A DNA stretch of 64,000 nt from Acanthamoeba sp. SK_2022b (GCA_027943245.1 JANDJZ010000055.1:62001-126000); one strand, 5' to 3'; shown: positions 20,501 to 34,000, numbered from the stretch's first letter. A program made the numbers and translations. Notes: a model not told the origin generated them from the sequence alone.

Positions 20501-23500
20501 TCGGCCTCTTCGTCTGGTTCGAGACCGTTACGCTCTGGAAGGCGATAGATCGACGTGGCCGCAATGCGTAGGTCAGACTGACGAGGTGCTTGGCTGATCA
20601 GATACTCGAAGAGATCATTGGGAGAGAGGCGCTGCGCATTGCCGGAGAACTGGGGCGCCATCTTCCCCTCGACGGCATGTGCCAGGTCGGCGACCAGATC
20701 AACCCATCCTACATCTGGGACCGCGCGTGTACAAGGAATACGGTATGATATATCAATGCATCAAACAATGGTATAAAACAGATATAGGGTTATCTGTACC
20801 GCCTTTCCACAGACCGCCGCTGACCTGAACTGCATCGTCATATGCATCGCTCCGATCTGGCTTGCGTTTGGACTTGAGGCCAAGTGAGTCTGGATGCAAA
20901 TTGAAAATGAGCTAGGCCTCAGCATGTGAAATAGGAAAAGGGTGGCGAACAACCTGAATCTATGTGCAGCAGTGGCGCATCGTCATCATCGTCCTGGTCG
21001 AAATAGTCGGTCGAGGCATCGTCCTCACTGTCTTCAGTATTGCTCAGCTCCTGATCTGTAGAGGGAGAGTCCTCATCGTCGTCCCCATCGCCGGCTTCAA
21101 ACTCTTCACCATCTTCACCCTCATCGCTCTGATCAGTATCGTCGTATCCTCTGTAGGCATTCTCCTCCTTTTCCTCAGGAGACGCTTCTCCCGCCTCGCC
21201 GCCATCGTCATCATTGCTCTGCTCCTGATCTGTAGAGGGAGAGTCCTCATAGTCGTCCCCATCGCCGGCTTCAAACTCTTCGCCATCGCTCTGGTCAGTG
21301 CCATCGTACCCTCTGTAGGCGTTCTCCTCCTTTTCCTCGAGAGATGCATCTACCACCTCACTGCCATTGTCGTCATCGGTCGCATCGCTCGGGTTCGGGT
21401 GGCATCCTTCCTCGTTGTCCTCTTTTGCCTGATCTTCATCCTTGGCACCGGTGGTCGGGTCGGGGTCTCGTCCTTCTTCGCCTCTGTGCTCCGTATTGTC
21501 CTCTTCATCTTGTGGTGCCTGCGAGGCAGGTTCCTCACCGTTGGGCTCCGGAAAGTCCGAAGCATGGTCCTTGCACGGGGAGCCGCCATCGTCCCCTCCC
21601 TCTGGATCAGGCTGCTGCATGTTGGGAGGTTGATCTTCTCCGGAGGTGTCCTCGTCGAGCCGTTCCTCTGCATGATCATCCTCACCGGCCGCGACCTGCG
21701 GCACGAGCGTACCAGTCCCTGATGTGGAGGGTTCCTTGCCACAGAGTGGGGGATGTCCGCCAGGGTTACTGGAAGGGGGCGGTATTTTGGGCTGTTGGCC
21801 GGGATTCGGGCCTATGCCACTGGCCTGAGCTTGATCACCCTGTTGGGGATGAGGAGCCACATTGTCCGGAGGTAAGTTGCCGTTCGCCGGCTCCCCCGGC
21901 TTCCCAGGAGTGGTAGAAGGAGCTCCACCCTCGCCTGACTGCCCGTCCGAGTCCTGTGCAGTAGTAGAAGTTCCATCCCCCTCTTTTTCCTTTGATCCAC
22001 GGTCGTCTTTGCCGTCGTCGTCACCCTCACCTCCTCCTCCGCCATCGTCGCCGTCGCCGTCGCCGTCGCCATCGCCATCGCCGCCGCCGTCACCGCCGCC
22101 GCCGCCGCCGCCACTGAAGAGTGACGCCATGGCAATCACCAGCGCTGCTACGGCAATCGCAATTGCCAGAGGCGAGGCAGTGCCAAGTGCCAGAAGGTAG
22201 TAGAGATGGGCCGCCTTGGCGAGGACATTGATCACGGCCTTGACCTTGGGTGGGATTCCAGGAATGAAGCTCACCACCGTAGAGATGATGCCCAGTCCAC
22301 AGTCAATCGCTTGGGCAGTCTCAAGCGCCGACAAGGCATGGCCGGACTGGGCGAGCGCATTCAGCTGATTGGCGTTGTCCCAGATGCCCTTGGCGGCCAG
22401 ACCGTACTGGGCCGGCAGCTGGAGAGACTCTGGCAGAAACGGAGCGACAGTTCCTACCACGTTGGCAATGTTGAACTCCTTCAGATCGAGCATGTAGCCG
22501 GCCAAATCAGCCGCAACTGCATTCAATTGAAACCACGCCATCATTCAAAGTTAATGACGCAAATGAATGTAAGGATAGGCTACAGGCATTAATCCGTACC
22601 AGAAGCGTATTTTCTGGCGTTGTCATCCATGGGGAGGTTTTGTATCAAAAAGTTGGCGAGCTGGTAGAGCTCCTGCTGGTCCTCTTTGGACAGAAGATCC
22701 TCCACGTTGCGATCATCGATACTGCACCCCTCCGCATCCTCCAGCTCTGTGGCCCCCTCCTGGTCGTGGTCATCGGCTTCCTTGTTGATGTCAACGCCCT
22801 CATTTTCTGTATCAGCCTTCGCTCCCTCCTCACTGATCCTGGTGGCGGCAGCAACGTCCGGCGCATGCTTCCCGGGCTCTAGCTCATCCAGGTCTGTGAC
22901 GAGACCAAGATCTGCTAGAGCTTCTTCCTCAGGGTGGCGTCCGCTGACTCTGGGCTTGAGAAGCCGCTTGTCTGCAGTACCCTTGACAGCAGCGCCGTCG
23001 TAGAAGTATGGGTCGTAGTAAGCAAGTAGGACAGCGTCGTCGAGGATGGGATCCTGTCTGAACAGATAAGCGTGCTGATGGTCCTCGACTGCAGCTTGAC
23101 TCTGCTGGTCTCGTAGGATGGCGGCATTAATCTCCACTTCGACGTCTTCCATCAGTTGTACGCCTCGCTACCCATGATAGTTTTTTTTAACAAAGAGGGA
23201 GTACATGAGATTGACAGTCAAGTGCAAGGAGAAACTACAAGAAGTTAACTGTACGTACATCAGAAACTGGAGATTTCTTGCTGCCGAGATACTCTTTCGC
23301 TTTATCATAGAGCCACGCGGCGCCCTCCGAGGCAGCGGCGCTGCCGCCAATGGCAAGTGGGATCTCAGCCGGGACAAATCCAGCCGTTAAGCCATGGACA
23401 ACACCACCGGCAACGGCTCCAACTGCGCCGCCGAAGTAGCCGGCAGCGATCTTGACGACCTCGCGAGTTGGATCCTCAGCCTGAGCGATGTTGATTGCAT

Positions 23501-24126
23501 CCACCACGTTGCCAACCATTCCTGTGCCTCTGCGTAAGAAAACACAGAACCCACATTTTTATGCATCCCTCTGAGAGGAAAGACATGAACCGATCGCAAT
23601 CAACCACGTACTTCTTCAACAAGTTGCCTGCTTTACGTAGCTTCTGGAGATTGTGCGTGTCCCTCACACTCAGGAAGTTGTTGTTCACTGATGGAGGTCC
23701 CTCTGGCACCTTGGACGCCGTGAAGCCATTGTTGGCCTTGTTGGCCTGGCGGAGGGCCAAGGCCCTCTCGCGGGGTCCTCGACCACTGTTATCTTTTGCC
23801 CACTCCAAACGGAAGTTACTCACCTCGTTCGTTCCCCCGAGGATACTGACGAGGAAGAAATTGTGTGAAAAAACAAGAAGGAGTGAAGAGTTGAGATGAA
23901 GATAGAGGTCGTACAGTGCCTTTTTATGTCCTACGTGCATACCAGGTGGATTGTGGATGACTTTGCTTGGTTTCTTTTCCCACCGCGTTTTGTCCGTCCT
24001 TTTCTGTCGGTCGAGCCTGTTCATCTCCTGCTTGACCCAGCCACGCACGGATCTGGGCTGTTTGTCGTCATTGATCACTTCTTCTTTGAAGAACTCACGC
24101 TTTGGCCTTTTGAAAGCCACTCCCAT
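17536..24126 (-). CDS. HNH-like / acidic / vWA (CoxE-ViaA-like) multidomain protein
   Basis: One large gene inferred from eight minus-strand exons whose splice phases all agree: 24126–23915, 23845–23612, 23529–23259, 23167–22600, 22516–20954, 20889–20800, 20714–19408 and 19350–about 18250. In order: a basic N-terminus; an HNH-type motif (Gly-His at residues 66–67, then GGTN and Asn at about 81 and 90); an Ala/Gly-zipper hydrophobic module (about 174–215); a charged region; a membrane segment (about 541–562); a Gly/Asp then Glu/Asp/Ser-rich linker to about 950 with an internal duplication; and a helical block ending AYAEKRLVQFETE. A vWA domain (about 1444–1600) follows, as in bacterial CoxE/ViaA proteins. 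Its MIDAS reads NTSDT instead of DxSxS. A separate exon at 18018–17536 encodes a LamG/concanavalin-like fold (GLRFWLRADSGV to YLRNKYLA) and probably forms the tail, though it could be a small independent gene. Residue numbers assume ATG 24126. Cellular role unknown; nuclease activity is inference. Confidence 0.7.
21050..21346 (-). repeat. In-frame tandem duplication in acidic linker
   Basis: A 174-bp unit starts at 21050 and repeats from 21224, the second copy being about 12 bp shorter. Each copy encodes EEKEENAYRGYD, then an Asp/Glu-rich stretch and DSPSTDQE. The period is a multiple of three, so the frame is kept. Confidence 0.85.
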
Positions 24127-24586
24127 GAGTATGTTTTTTCGTCTGGACGAGTAATTTGTTAGTTGCGCGGGGGCGAGGTGTTTGGGTCACTGGGGTTAGC
24201 ACTACACACCAAGCGTGGAGCATTAGGCTTGTCTTGACGTCGCTTGGGCCTGTCTTCAGACATGTTTCCAGAGGGCGAACGATAAAATAAAATAGTAGAC
24301 AAAGGCAAATCTTTTGTCCTTCTTCAGTAGGACTTCGGTCGAATGCAGCCAATAGCTAAATTCAGTTAACGCATGGAGATAAAAATTACGCCGCCGAGAA
24401 AAGCCTGTCCACACTCAACACCCACGTACTATAAGCTCCGAGCGGCGTAAGCCTTGCAGCCTCCGACACCACCAGGTACTTGCTTTCTCATTTTTACCCA
24501 ACTATGGCCGGTAGTAACAGACATAAACCCTAACGAAAATCAACTACCTGCTCACGTTGTCTTCGCGCCCCTGTGTTTTATCAGCG
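24127..24586. promoter_or_regulatory. Divergent promoter region between vWA gene and MoxR gene
   Basis: 460 bp between the start codons of the minus-strand vWA multidomain gene and the plus-strand MoxR ATPase gene. It is more AT-rich than the flanks, with A/T runs around 24280–24300 and 24370–24390. No ORF with coding character and no certain promoter element. The shared region could allow co-expression of the pair. Confidence 0.45.
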
Positions 24587-27433
24587 ATGCGCAAAACGAG
24601 TGAGGGGACCATGGGGACAGCAGACACACCGTCCGCGGCATTTGCCAAGTGCCTTCTTTCTCTTCAGGAAGTCAGCCCTGCACTTCGCGCAGCTACGGAG
24701 GCAGCTAGTGCTGCTGAGCCTGAGCTGGCCAGACTGCTCAACAACCTTGCGAAGGATGCAGAGTTCAAGCGACTCTTCGTTCCACTTAAACCCCCTCCCC
24801 ATCCCAATATGCTCATCATAGTCGCTCGTGCCACCGGCGGTCGCGACTGCCTGCATTCCTGGCTTTCGCAGCATCCACAGATGTACCACCATATGCCTTG
24901 CTCTGATTTCTTGTTCTTTATTTTCCTTAAAAGCCGTTTTGACCTCACCCACTACCTCTACAGAGACCCTACCACGGTCACCCTGTCAGAGCGATTCCTT
25001 GTCGTCATGAAGCTTTCTGGGGTGAATGTTCCATTAAGCTTCGCCACCTCCGTCGGCGCTGGGGAAGGTCAAGCAGTGACATTCCAGATGGTCGCACACG
25101 CCGTCCAGGGCTTGACAAACTGGGTCTACAGCCTTTCCTCTCCCTTCCTTCAAGCCCCTGACCCCCGGAGCACGGCATGCGTCATTTATCAGCGCCTGGA
25201 TTCGCCCCAGCGGCCTCCTCCATCGACGATGGCTGAGGAACAGGGAACGATGCCTCAGACACCTTCGGAGGAAGGTGAAGAAAAAGAAAAACACGCCGCT
25301 CCTGCAACTGTTCAGCCTCGGCGAATGGCCCCTCGTCAAGCTACGGGGCATCTGTTTCGCCTGCTTCGTGAATTCATCGCCACAGACGACATCGACGACG
25401 CCGACTTGCTCAAGTACTGCGGCTTTTTCGTCAAATGTGGAATCACCAGCCTCCAAGCCTTCGTTCGCACCCCCGAGTCACACCTCTTTGACAACACGCG
25501 CGTCATAAAGGTGGGACACCTTCCGGTCCTCCGCTTCGTCAAGTCCGCGATCGTCGCCCGCGCTCAGGCAGAGCCTCGGTTGCCCGCTTCGCTTGACCAG
25601 GCGGCCATTAAGGCCACCATTAGCAAGTACCGTCTGTCCCTTCCGCACCTCATCACCCAACTTCACGTTGGCCTCACCGAGCGCGAGCTGGAGATAAAGC
25701 TTCTCGTGCTGGCCGCCCTTTGCGGAGAGAACATGCTCCTGCTTGGCAAGCCGGGTGTGGCCAAGAGCATACTGTGCAACCGGATCAAGCTCATCCTGGC
25801 GCCTGACGAGCCTGTCTTCACGCGCTTGCTCAGCCGGGCCACGCTACCAGATGAGCTCTTTGGGCCGTTCAGCGTCAAGTTTCTGCAAGAGGACATCATG
25901 CTACGCTTGACAAAAGGCTATCTTCCTTCGGCCCGCGTTGCCTTTCTTGACGAGGCATGTAGATTAATCAGACCCTCTTGCCAAACTGTTTTTTCTTAAC
26001 TAACCTTCGGGATGGTGTGTACCCCTTCTTTTAAGATCTTCAAAGCCAACAGCACTATCCTCAACACGCTGTTGACTATCTTGAACGAGAGGGCATTCGA
26101 CAACGGTCCCTCGCGGTACCAGATCCCGCTTCAGATGGTCGTAGCGGCAAGCAACGAGTATCCGCAGGGCTCCGAGCTCCAGGCTCTCTACGATCGTTTC
26201 TTGTTTCGCGCGTGGGTATCGCCAGTCACCTCCTACCACGGTTTCAGGACTCTCATGGCCAACCCGCGACCAGGTTTGGACACGCCTCAACTTTATGGCA
26301 TGATCGATGTTATACCTTGACTAATTTGCTCATTGTTACTTGACTACTTTACAGGCAATCCGAACGTGGCACCCGAGTTTTGTCTCGCCCTCCAAGTGAC
26401 TGAGAAGGCTCGTGAGGAGGCTCGTAGCATGGAGCTACTAGAAGAGGTCCTCCTCCTTTTCTATAGCCTCATGAACCGTCTCGAGGCACAAGGCATCTAC
26501 GTTTCGACACGAAGGTGGACCAAGATCAGGGACGTGGTCCAGATGCTGGCCTATCTGCAACAGGCCCGGCTTCCCTCGAATAAGGTGTCCTTGGCAGACT
26601 GCGCCATCGTCCAACACCTTGCTTGGTCTAAGCACACCCAGCGACCGGTCATCTGGGCTGAGTACATCGCCGCTGTGACGGAGGTGCTCCGCCTCAATTC
26701 GGGATGGGCTGCCACCTTGAAACGACAGATGGACACCTCTGTCAAGCTGAGACGAGCGGCCGGGGACCAACTCGTCGATCTGTGGCTGACTCCAGAGGAA
26801 GAGGGCGAGCTCTCACGTGCGGTCGCCATCGCATTAGATGGCAAGGACGCCATCACCTCGGTACCTCTGCTGCTGCCATCTTCCCTGCCAGCGCGCCAGA
26901 TGGGCTTCCATCATAGTCAGCCGCTAGGAGGCGCGTTCAACTTGCCCCCTGCGGCTCAGGCCGAAGTGAACCACCTCAAATCCCTGCCGGGAGTGAGGGA
27001 CATGCATCTCTGGGGCTCACCTACACACCCCCATCTGTGGTGGCTGGCGTTGGCGGCACCGGAAGCGCCATCCCCCTACGCCAAGCTTGGGCAAATCGAG
27101 TTTGCAGTCGAGTTCGATCCGTCGAGTGATGGGACACTGTCGGCCCCAGATTCTTATCGCGTCTGCTGCTTGACACGAGTCTTCCATCCCTTCTTTGGCT
27201 CCAACGGCCAGATATTCGGAGTATCAACTGCAGGCAAGCCGTTTCAAGATATCGTGCTGCTTCTGCTGCAAGGCCTCAACAATCTCAAACCCGACCACAG
27301 CGTTCTCGAGGCGCTAACGCTCCTTCCATCAACACAAGAGGCATGCAATTTCTTCTTGTCCCACTCCATCGAGGAAGTCGACGCGGAGATAGCACGCAGG
27401 TCCTCTTCCGCTCGTCGCCATGGGCATCAGTGA
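24587..27433 (+). CDS. MoxR/RavA-type AAA+ ATPase
   Basis: AAA+ ATPase of the MoxR/RavA group (helix-2-insert clade), about 894 residues from three exons (24587–25954, 26036–26273, 26355–27433). The first half is an N-terminal region of unknown function followed by a SAM-like helical stretch (about residues 270–340). The ATPase core shows Walker A GKPGVAKS (about 386–393), RLLSRATLPDELFG, Walker B VAFLDE directly at an exon end, LNTLLTILNER, sensor 1 ASNEYPQG (about 494) and the arginine finger in LYDRFLFR. The lid and RavA-like YVSTRRW motif follow in exon 3, before a winged-helix-like C-terminus. In bacteria such ATPases remodel targets together with a vWA partner; here a vWA protein is encoded divergently next door. 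The start is the first ATG in frame. The first intron uses a GC donor. Confidence 0.85.
25955..26035 (+). other. Non-canonical GC–AG intron
   Basis: The MoxR Walker B exon ends GACGAG and is followed by GCATGT. The next exon starts at 26036 after TTTTAAG. Only this GC donor gives the family-conserved junction FLDE–IFKAN. The nearby GT donor at about 25959 shifts the frame. Confidence 0.75.
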
Positions 27434-28085
27434 CGAGTTTTGTCTCCACCAGCTTGACGTCGCTGAGCCACCTACGCCATCCAACCTAATGCGCCCAGCG
27501 ACTGCGACCACCTGCGACCTCCCGCGACCTGCGACCCCCGCGACCTGCGCCCTACGCCCTGCAACTCATTCGTTATTTGACACAGCACTGTCTTCGCTTG
27601 CTCCGGCAATAGTAGTATCTTTAGTCCAGCACCTTCTGCTCAAAGGTTGCTGTGGTGGTTCTTTTGTCAAGTCAAGTTCTCATTGGCATGTGTGTTTTGG
27701 GTAACGGTGTGTGCATACTTGGCAATATGTGGTGTTCCTGAACAGGAGACCATTATGAAGCCGCACTGCACACACGCATTGATGATCCGTGAGGACGCGG
27801 CGCCAAGCAGATTGCTGTTCTCGCCCACACACATCTTTTTCAGACTTACCTGGACCACCACGCCTATGGGCCCATTTGACGTAGACCAATGGTGGCCGCC
27901 GGTACAAGAGAGACGACACAGGCCGCGACCCAGATGCATCTAGGAAATAGCCTCCTTTGGTGAATGGCTGGAGTGCACCAATGACGGCGCCCCATTTCGC
28001 CCGAAGTGGGGTGCGTATTTAATCAGATCTTTTTTCATTGTTTTGTGTTGTACCGCGAACCGCAGCGAATACAAGCCAGCTGGCC
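27434..28085. other. Intergenic region with GCGACC-rich repeat
   Basis: 650 bp between the MoxR stop and the ATG of the RNF213-like gene. It holds degenerate CTGCGACC/CCGCGACC units at about 27498–27560. No coding segment is supported. An AG at about 28063 precedes the ATG and could end a 5'-leader intron. Confidence 0.5.
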
Positions 28086-31000
28086 ATGGCAGAAAAGGTT
28101 TGGTCGTGGCTGCGCACGTACTTTGTCTCAAGCGAGAACATCGAAATCCTTTCAGAGCGCGCACAAGAGCTTGGCTTTTATGTACCTGAACCGGGTTCAC
28201 AAGCTGCTGCCGCTCTAGTCCCCCTCGTTACAACTGCGGAGGCCTACAGGCAAGTCTTGGTCATTTTCAACGCGTTCGACCAGAGCAATAATAGCAACTC
28301 CAAGTTCGATTTAGTGGAGGCGCGGGAGCTTGCCGTGGTATCATTCGCATTAATTGAACGACGCCTTGCTCGCAACAACGACGATTGGCCCCTTTCGCTG
28401 TATCTTACCCTCAAGTTTCTCCAGTACGTAGTGGCCTCTCCTGATGACGAGTTGAGATCTGTGACTTTATTGCGTTCTTTGTCTTTTCTTTTCTTTTCAT
28501 CTCTTTTCCCTTGAAGGAAAAATCAGCCACTGGCTGCCCAGCGCACGTACTAATGACCCTACACTAAACAGATACGGACGCGGTTTTAGCGCTCTCTACG
28601 GGTCTAAAGATTTTGTTGCGTCCGTGGTTAAGGTTGCTGAGGCAGGTTTTAAGCATTTTTGGACCACATGCCTCGATGGAGACTGCTTGACGGGCCTGCT
28701 TGCCGACTCGCAAGGCGTGTTCTTCATCCAAGAGCTATGCGACAGCCTCAACGAGTACGTCAGGCAACACCTGTGGAACAACAAGGCCTGGCCGCGCGCC
28801 GAACAGACGAGGGAGAAGATCCTTATGACCCTAGTGGCGATGACGACCAGCATCCTCCTCGGCAATTTCAAGCAGGCCTACAACTTGTGGACGGCGCTGC
28901 TGAGAGTGTACAAGCTCAACTCAGATGAACTCGCCAATTCGGAATTCCAATTCGTCGTGAACCAGTACAAGACGAACAAGTCCTTGCTCGGTGATCTGAC
29001 AACAACAGAGAAGATGGATGGGTTGCTTACAGCAATTCTCAACAGCCTGGTCGAGCACTTCCCCTCGGTACATGATCACTGCTGGCAATTGTGTTTCCTA
29101 TCTCTCTTACACACCTGCGCATGTGGCCGTACAGATGTCGGCCAAGACAGCGTTCTTCTTCTTTCAGCATATCCAGCCTGCCAGTGCACGAGTCAATGAA
29201 CATGTCAAGAGTACGACTTTGTCTGGCGAGAGGGGCCTTCCTCATTAACGAAGCTGGCCTTCCTTTATTTAACAACAACTATTTTTCTTGTACCAGGGCT
29301 GTTGACCGATCGTCAGCTTCGGGCTGAGGTCTGGAGTCAATGGTGGCGAGACACCAAGAAGTTTTACAAGCTGAATCAATATGACGATGTCCAGAGCAAG
29401 GTCCTCAGGAATGCTGTGCTCTCGCCTTTGCTGCGCAACAAGAAGCTGATGCAAGAGGTCGTCCGTGACTCGAGCGAAGCGCGACGAAGGGTTATTGTGA
29501 ACCTGCTAACAGAGGCAATAGCTCAAGAGGGCTCCGACGACCTTCTCCTCGCGTACTGCATTGCTCTTACCTTCTTGTTCTATTGCCAGGTTCGAGCCTT
29601 ACGTTCTTGCGTGTGTGTGTGTGTGTCTCATCCATAGAGTCGAGGAGGTCTCTACGAGATTCCGCATTGATCGCGATAGGGAAGTGCTGTGGCGAACAGC
29701 AAACTCACTATTCCCTGTCCACGTTCTCACGGCCAACTACCCAACGCTTTTCAACAGCATCTTCTCGAGAGAGGCCAATAACCAAGAACAGAACCTGCTT
29801 GTGCGCCGATATGTACAGCCTTTCATCACGCTCCTGGAGAGGAACGCTGGCGTGGCCACACTGGCCAAAGTCCTGGAATTGCTGGTCGGCTTCGTGCCCT
29901 ATCTGTGCGCCTGCAAGGTCGAGGGCCTATCGGCATTTCTGTACCCCGACAGCTCCAACGCCACGGTGGCTACACGCATCTATGCAGCATTGGAGAAGGT
30001 TTCTCTATCCTTTCTTAACCTGCACCCATCGCAACCCTCACTAATACTGTTTTTTTTTATATATAACAAACAACAGCTTGTCAGGACCCCTTGGCCCACA
30101 GGTGTTTTAAACGAGCTGTTTCACCAGGCGAAGCGAGTTGAAGCGAATATAGGTTATGACTCGCACTCGAGTCTCTACGCCATCTTCTGCCAGCAGGTGG
30201 CCAAACTCATCTGGTCTCAAGTGTCGGCAGTAGCGTCGCAGAAGATGAGCACGTCTGTTCTGTTCGATAGGATGGTTACCGAGACGCAGCGTAACACCAC
30301 AAACGGAATCCACTACGCCCTCTCGGTGGAGCTCCTTCAGTGGGCCTGGACCAAGGTTGACTCCGTCCTGGACAACGTGCCCAAGCAGCTGCCAGCGCTC
30401 ATCCAGAGAGTGGACCGGTTGGTCGAGAATCTCCCTTCAACGGCGTATCGCACACTCAATGCTTCAACATCGGATATGGTAAGCGCAGGATACCAACATT
30501 GACTTCCATGTGTAACTCGAGTAACATCTTCTTCATTGATTGCACAGCTCAAGTTTGCGATAGTGGAGTCTCTCCGGCGCAAGCTCAATGCGCCCACGAT
30601 CGAGAGTGTCACCAAGCTCAAGTGCTCTGTGGACATGCTCCATGCTCTGGCTGATGTCATCCAGTCGCCAGATCTGGAGCGAACCATCGAGATCCCCGAT
30701 CTCGCTGCCATTGAGACGCGACTCAAGGGACTGATCAACGACTTGGGCGTGGCCACCGCCATCTATCAATGGATGTTAACCAGGAACATCCTCACAGACG
30801 AGCACGCGGCCCTGACCGTGCCTATGAGGGCGGCCGAGTGGGACCGCATGACAGAGGACGCGCTCGGACGCCTCCTCACAAGCTTCCGGGACGTCCTGCG
30901 TCTGCCGCCACAGTTTTACATCCTCTGGCAGAAGCAGAGTGCCCTCTTCAGAGAGTGTCTGAGGCAAGTCGAGACAGAGCAACAGGCACGTATCTGCCAG

Positions 31001-34000
31001 ACCCGTTGGACCGATTGAATTTCCGCCGTCAATTTAAGTAACAAAAACAATTTTTATTATCAAGGTGTGGACCAGGGAGACACTGGAGGCTGCGGTGGAT
31101 CGTGTGGTCACTTTCCTGAGTCAGATCTCTGACGCTGATAACATGACACTGGCGCAGGTCGAGCCTGTCGCTTCCGAGATGCACAGGCTCGGCAATTCCC
31201 TTGAGCAAGAGCTCAATAATCTGTACGTTAATAACCACATGATAATGACAACTCACTGCGTGCTACGCGTGGGACGAGCTTCTCTTGTACATGTGTAAGT
31301 GGACCCTACTGACCAACTCTTCGATCTCTCAACAGTGTCGACGTGATGGGCACCGTCATCGGTCCCGGCAAAATCCTCAATGCTGAGAAGCTGGTTCACA
31401 GTCGTCGCAACCTCGAGCTGGCCGTGTCGCTCATTCAGATGCTCCGCAGCGTGGAGCCCATCCAACTCTTCCTACGGGACTTCGAGATCCGCTTGGCAGA
31501 CGCCCACATATTTACCGACCTGGCGACCGCCTTTGCCGACCTTCGCTCCAAGACCGTCGCTGCGGCAGTGCAGGCTTTCGCCAATTTTCCCTTGCTGAAC
31601 CTTCGGATCTTTCATCTCGAGCTCTTCCGCCACCTGAACGTCCACAAGGGCGTCCTCCAGTTCCTCATCCAAGAGGGCGACCTGTTCCAGCAGAACCTGA
31701 ACCGGGTGTCGTCGGACTGCCAGGGGGACAGCGACTCGCAGATCGTGCTCAACAACCTGCTATTCGTTCGGACGAGCCTCAAGGGCCTCGTCAGCTTCAT
31801 TCTGCGATGCACTCGCACCGGTTCCAATACCGCAGACGCTGCGCCGACGTGGCGTGAACTGTGCCAGGCACTCACGGCCGAAGGCGCTCTCAGCCACTCG
31901 TCCGATGCCTTCTCCCGGCAGCTCACGCAGATCGAGCGCTTGTCCGAGCGCATCCCGGACCTCAACCTCCTCTTCTCGGCACGCGGCGGCGCATCAATCG
32001 AAACCCTGGTCCCGTATGTCGAGGCCCTCGCCACCAAGGGCTTCTTCCAGAGCCGGCTCGCCACCCATCCGGAAGGCGCCGAGCTGTCCTTTTTCCGAGC
32101 GGACGGCCAGCGTGAGCCTCTCTCCAAGGTGCTCGACGCCGTGCGCGGGATTAAGGTCTTCTTGGCCTCCGACCCGGGCTCCGTCAAGGAACCGGCCCGT
32201 CTCCAGCTGATCCAGGACTTCGCCGCCATCTTCGAACTGGCACACGAGCTGCACTCTGTGCGTTTGCAGCTCGAGGCCGCGGCGCACGCCGCCTTTCAGG
32301 GCTCTGTCACGCTGCTCAACCAGCCGGGCGTTCTCGACAAGCAGGCATACCAGAACGAGCTCCGCCGCTATGGCGACCTCCTCGAGAACTGGCGCCGCGC
32401 CACCTCCGAGGCGCTGGTAGGCTTCCATCGCCTGCAGATGCTCAGCCCGACGCAGCTCGCCAAGCTTCTGCAGCGCTTCCAGCAGCTACGGGCCCTCGAC
32501 CCCGCTGTTGTCGAGGACTTTGGTGAAAGGCTGCGTCACGCTTTGTTCCCGTTTCTTCTCAATTGCTTCCCGGACGTGATCCACTCTTTCATGACGGAGC
32601 GCAGGGTCAACGAGTCCTTCGATCAACTTCCCGAGGCTTTCCCTCTCGCGGCCGTCGTCCAGGCCTTCGGCGAGTCCCGCGACTCGCCTATGACCAACCT
32701 CTCTGCAGAATCCGGCGCCAACTTCGGAGACGACGAACGCGCTCGGCACCAGTCGCTGGTCGACGCGGGAACCTTCCTGCATCTGCTCGAGAGTGCTATT
32801 CGCCCCAAGCAGCAAGACGACGACCCGTATGCTGGCGATGACCCCCTTCCCCTTCAGGTCGTCTTCATAGACGGAGCAGCCGATCTGGCCGACCAGTCGA
32901 AGAAGATTGAGGTGAGCGACACGCACGTGTTCCTCTACCTTCACGAGGCGATGGAATATCGGCCGCTGGCGCCGTCGCAGATCATCTGGTGCGACGCCAA
33001 CACGCCGCCCGAGATGATCAAGCTCTTCTTCGAGCGCTCCACGCACTTTGTCCACATTCGTTTCTTCCTCGTCCACGTCGAGCGCCTCCCGCTGGCCAGC
33101 CGCGAGGTGCTCAATCAGCTGTGTTCCGACCGTTACATCATGAGCAACAACGCCGCCGAAGCTGCCGGCGCGCAGCGACCGCCCGAACAGCAGCTGAGCC
33201 TGGTCTTCACGACCGACTCGGGCCTCGAGCTGTTCGGGTACCTGCACTTCGAACTGGTCAGCATTAGGAGGAGCGACGCTCAGTCCGGCCTGCCGGCTCC
33301 AGCGGACCTATTCAAGCAGCTGCAGTACGTGCGGCTCTTTGTCCCGCAGGTCGAGGCGACGATGTGCGTTGTCGGCGAGCCCGCCGTCGGCAAGTCGTTC
33401 TTCATCACCGACGCCGTCAGGCGACTGCATCCCAGCGCAGCGACCCACGTCATCACCGTCAACGAGAACTTCTCGCCCGCATCGCTGCTGGTGCTGCTGG
33501 GCGATCTGATGGACGCTCCCACGTCCACCGCGCATGCCGTGTTCCACATCAAGGTCTCGGGTTACGGTCCCATACGGCGCTTCTCGCGGTTCATCACGGA
33601 CCTGCTCTGCTTCGGCCTCTATTGGCAGGAGGACGCCTTCAGCATGGGGTGCCTCGCTCGCGGCTCGCGGCTCAGGCTCTATATTGAACTTAACCCGAGC
33701 GCGGAAGAGGGCGCCTACCTGCACAGCAACGCGCAGCTTCAGGCCGCACTGCCCGCCGTCTCGTGCTTCTTCCCACCGCCCGCTGTCGTAAGGCCCGCCG
33801 ACCTGCAGCTGCACATACAGACAAGCGCCGTCGGAGTGGTGGATCCCGATGTGCTGTACGCAGCGCGGCTCGTGTACGCCTTCGGCTTGGGCGAGGTCAC
33901 CGCAACCTCGGCGCTGAGGCCTGAGCACATCACCGCCGCCGCGCTCATCGCGCCCTCTGCTAACGCGCCTCCCACGGAGAACGCCGCCATAGAGCGGCTG

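Noticed and set aside
31612..32229. Minus-strand frames of 140–200 codons under the RNF213-like exon
   Set aside because: They lie opposite a single continuous 3.3-kb exon with conserved AAA motifs and are composition shadows.
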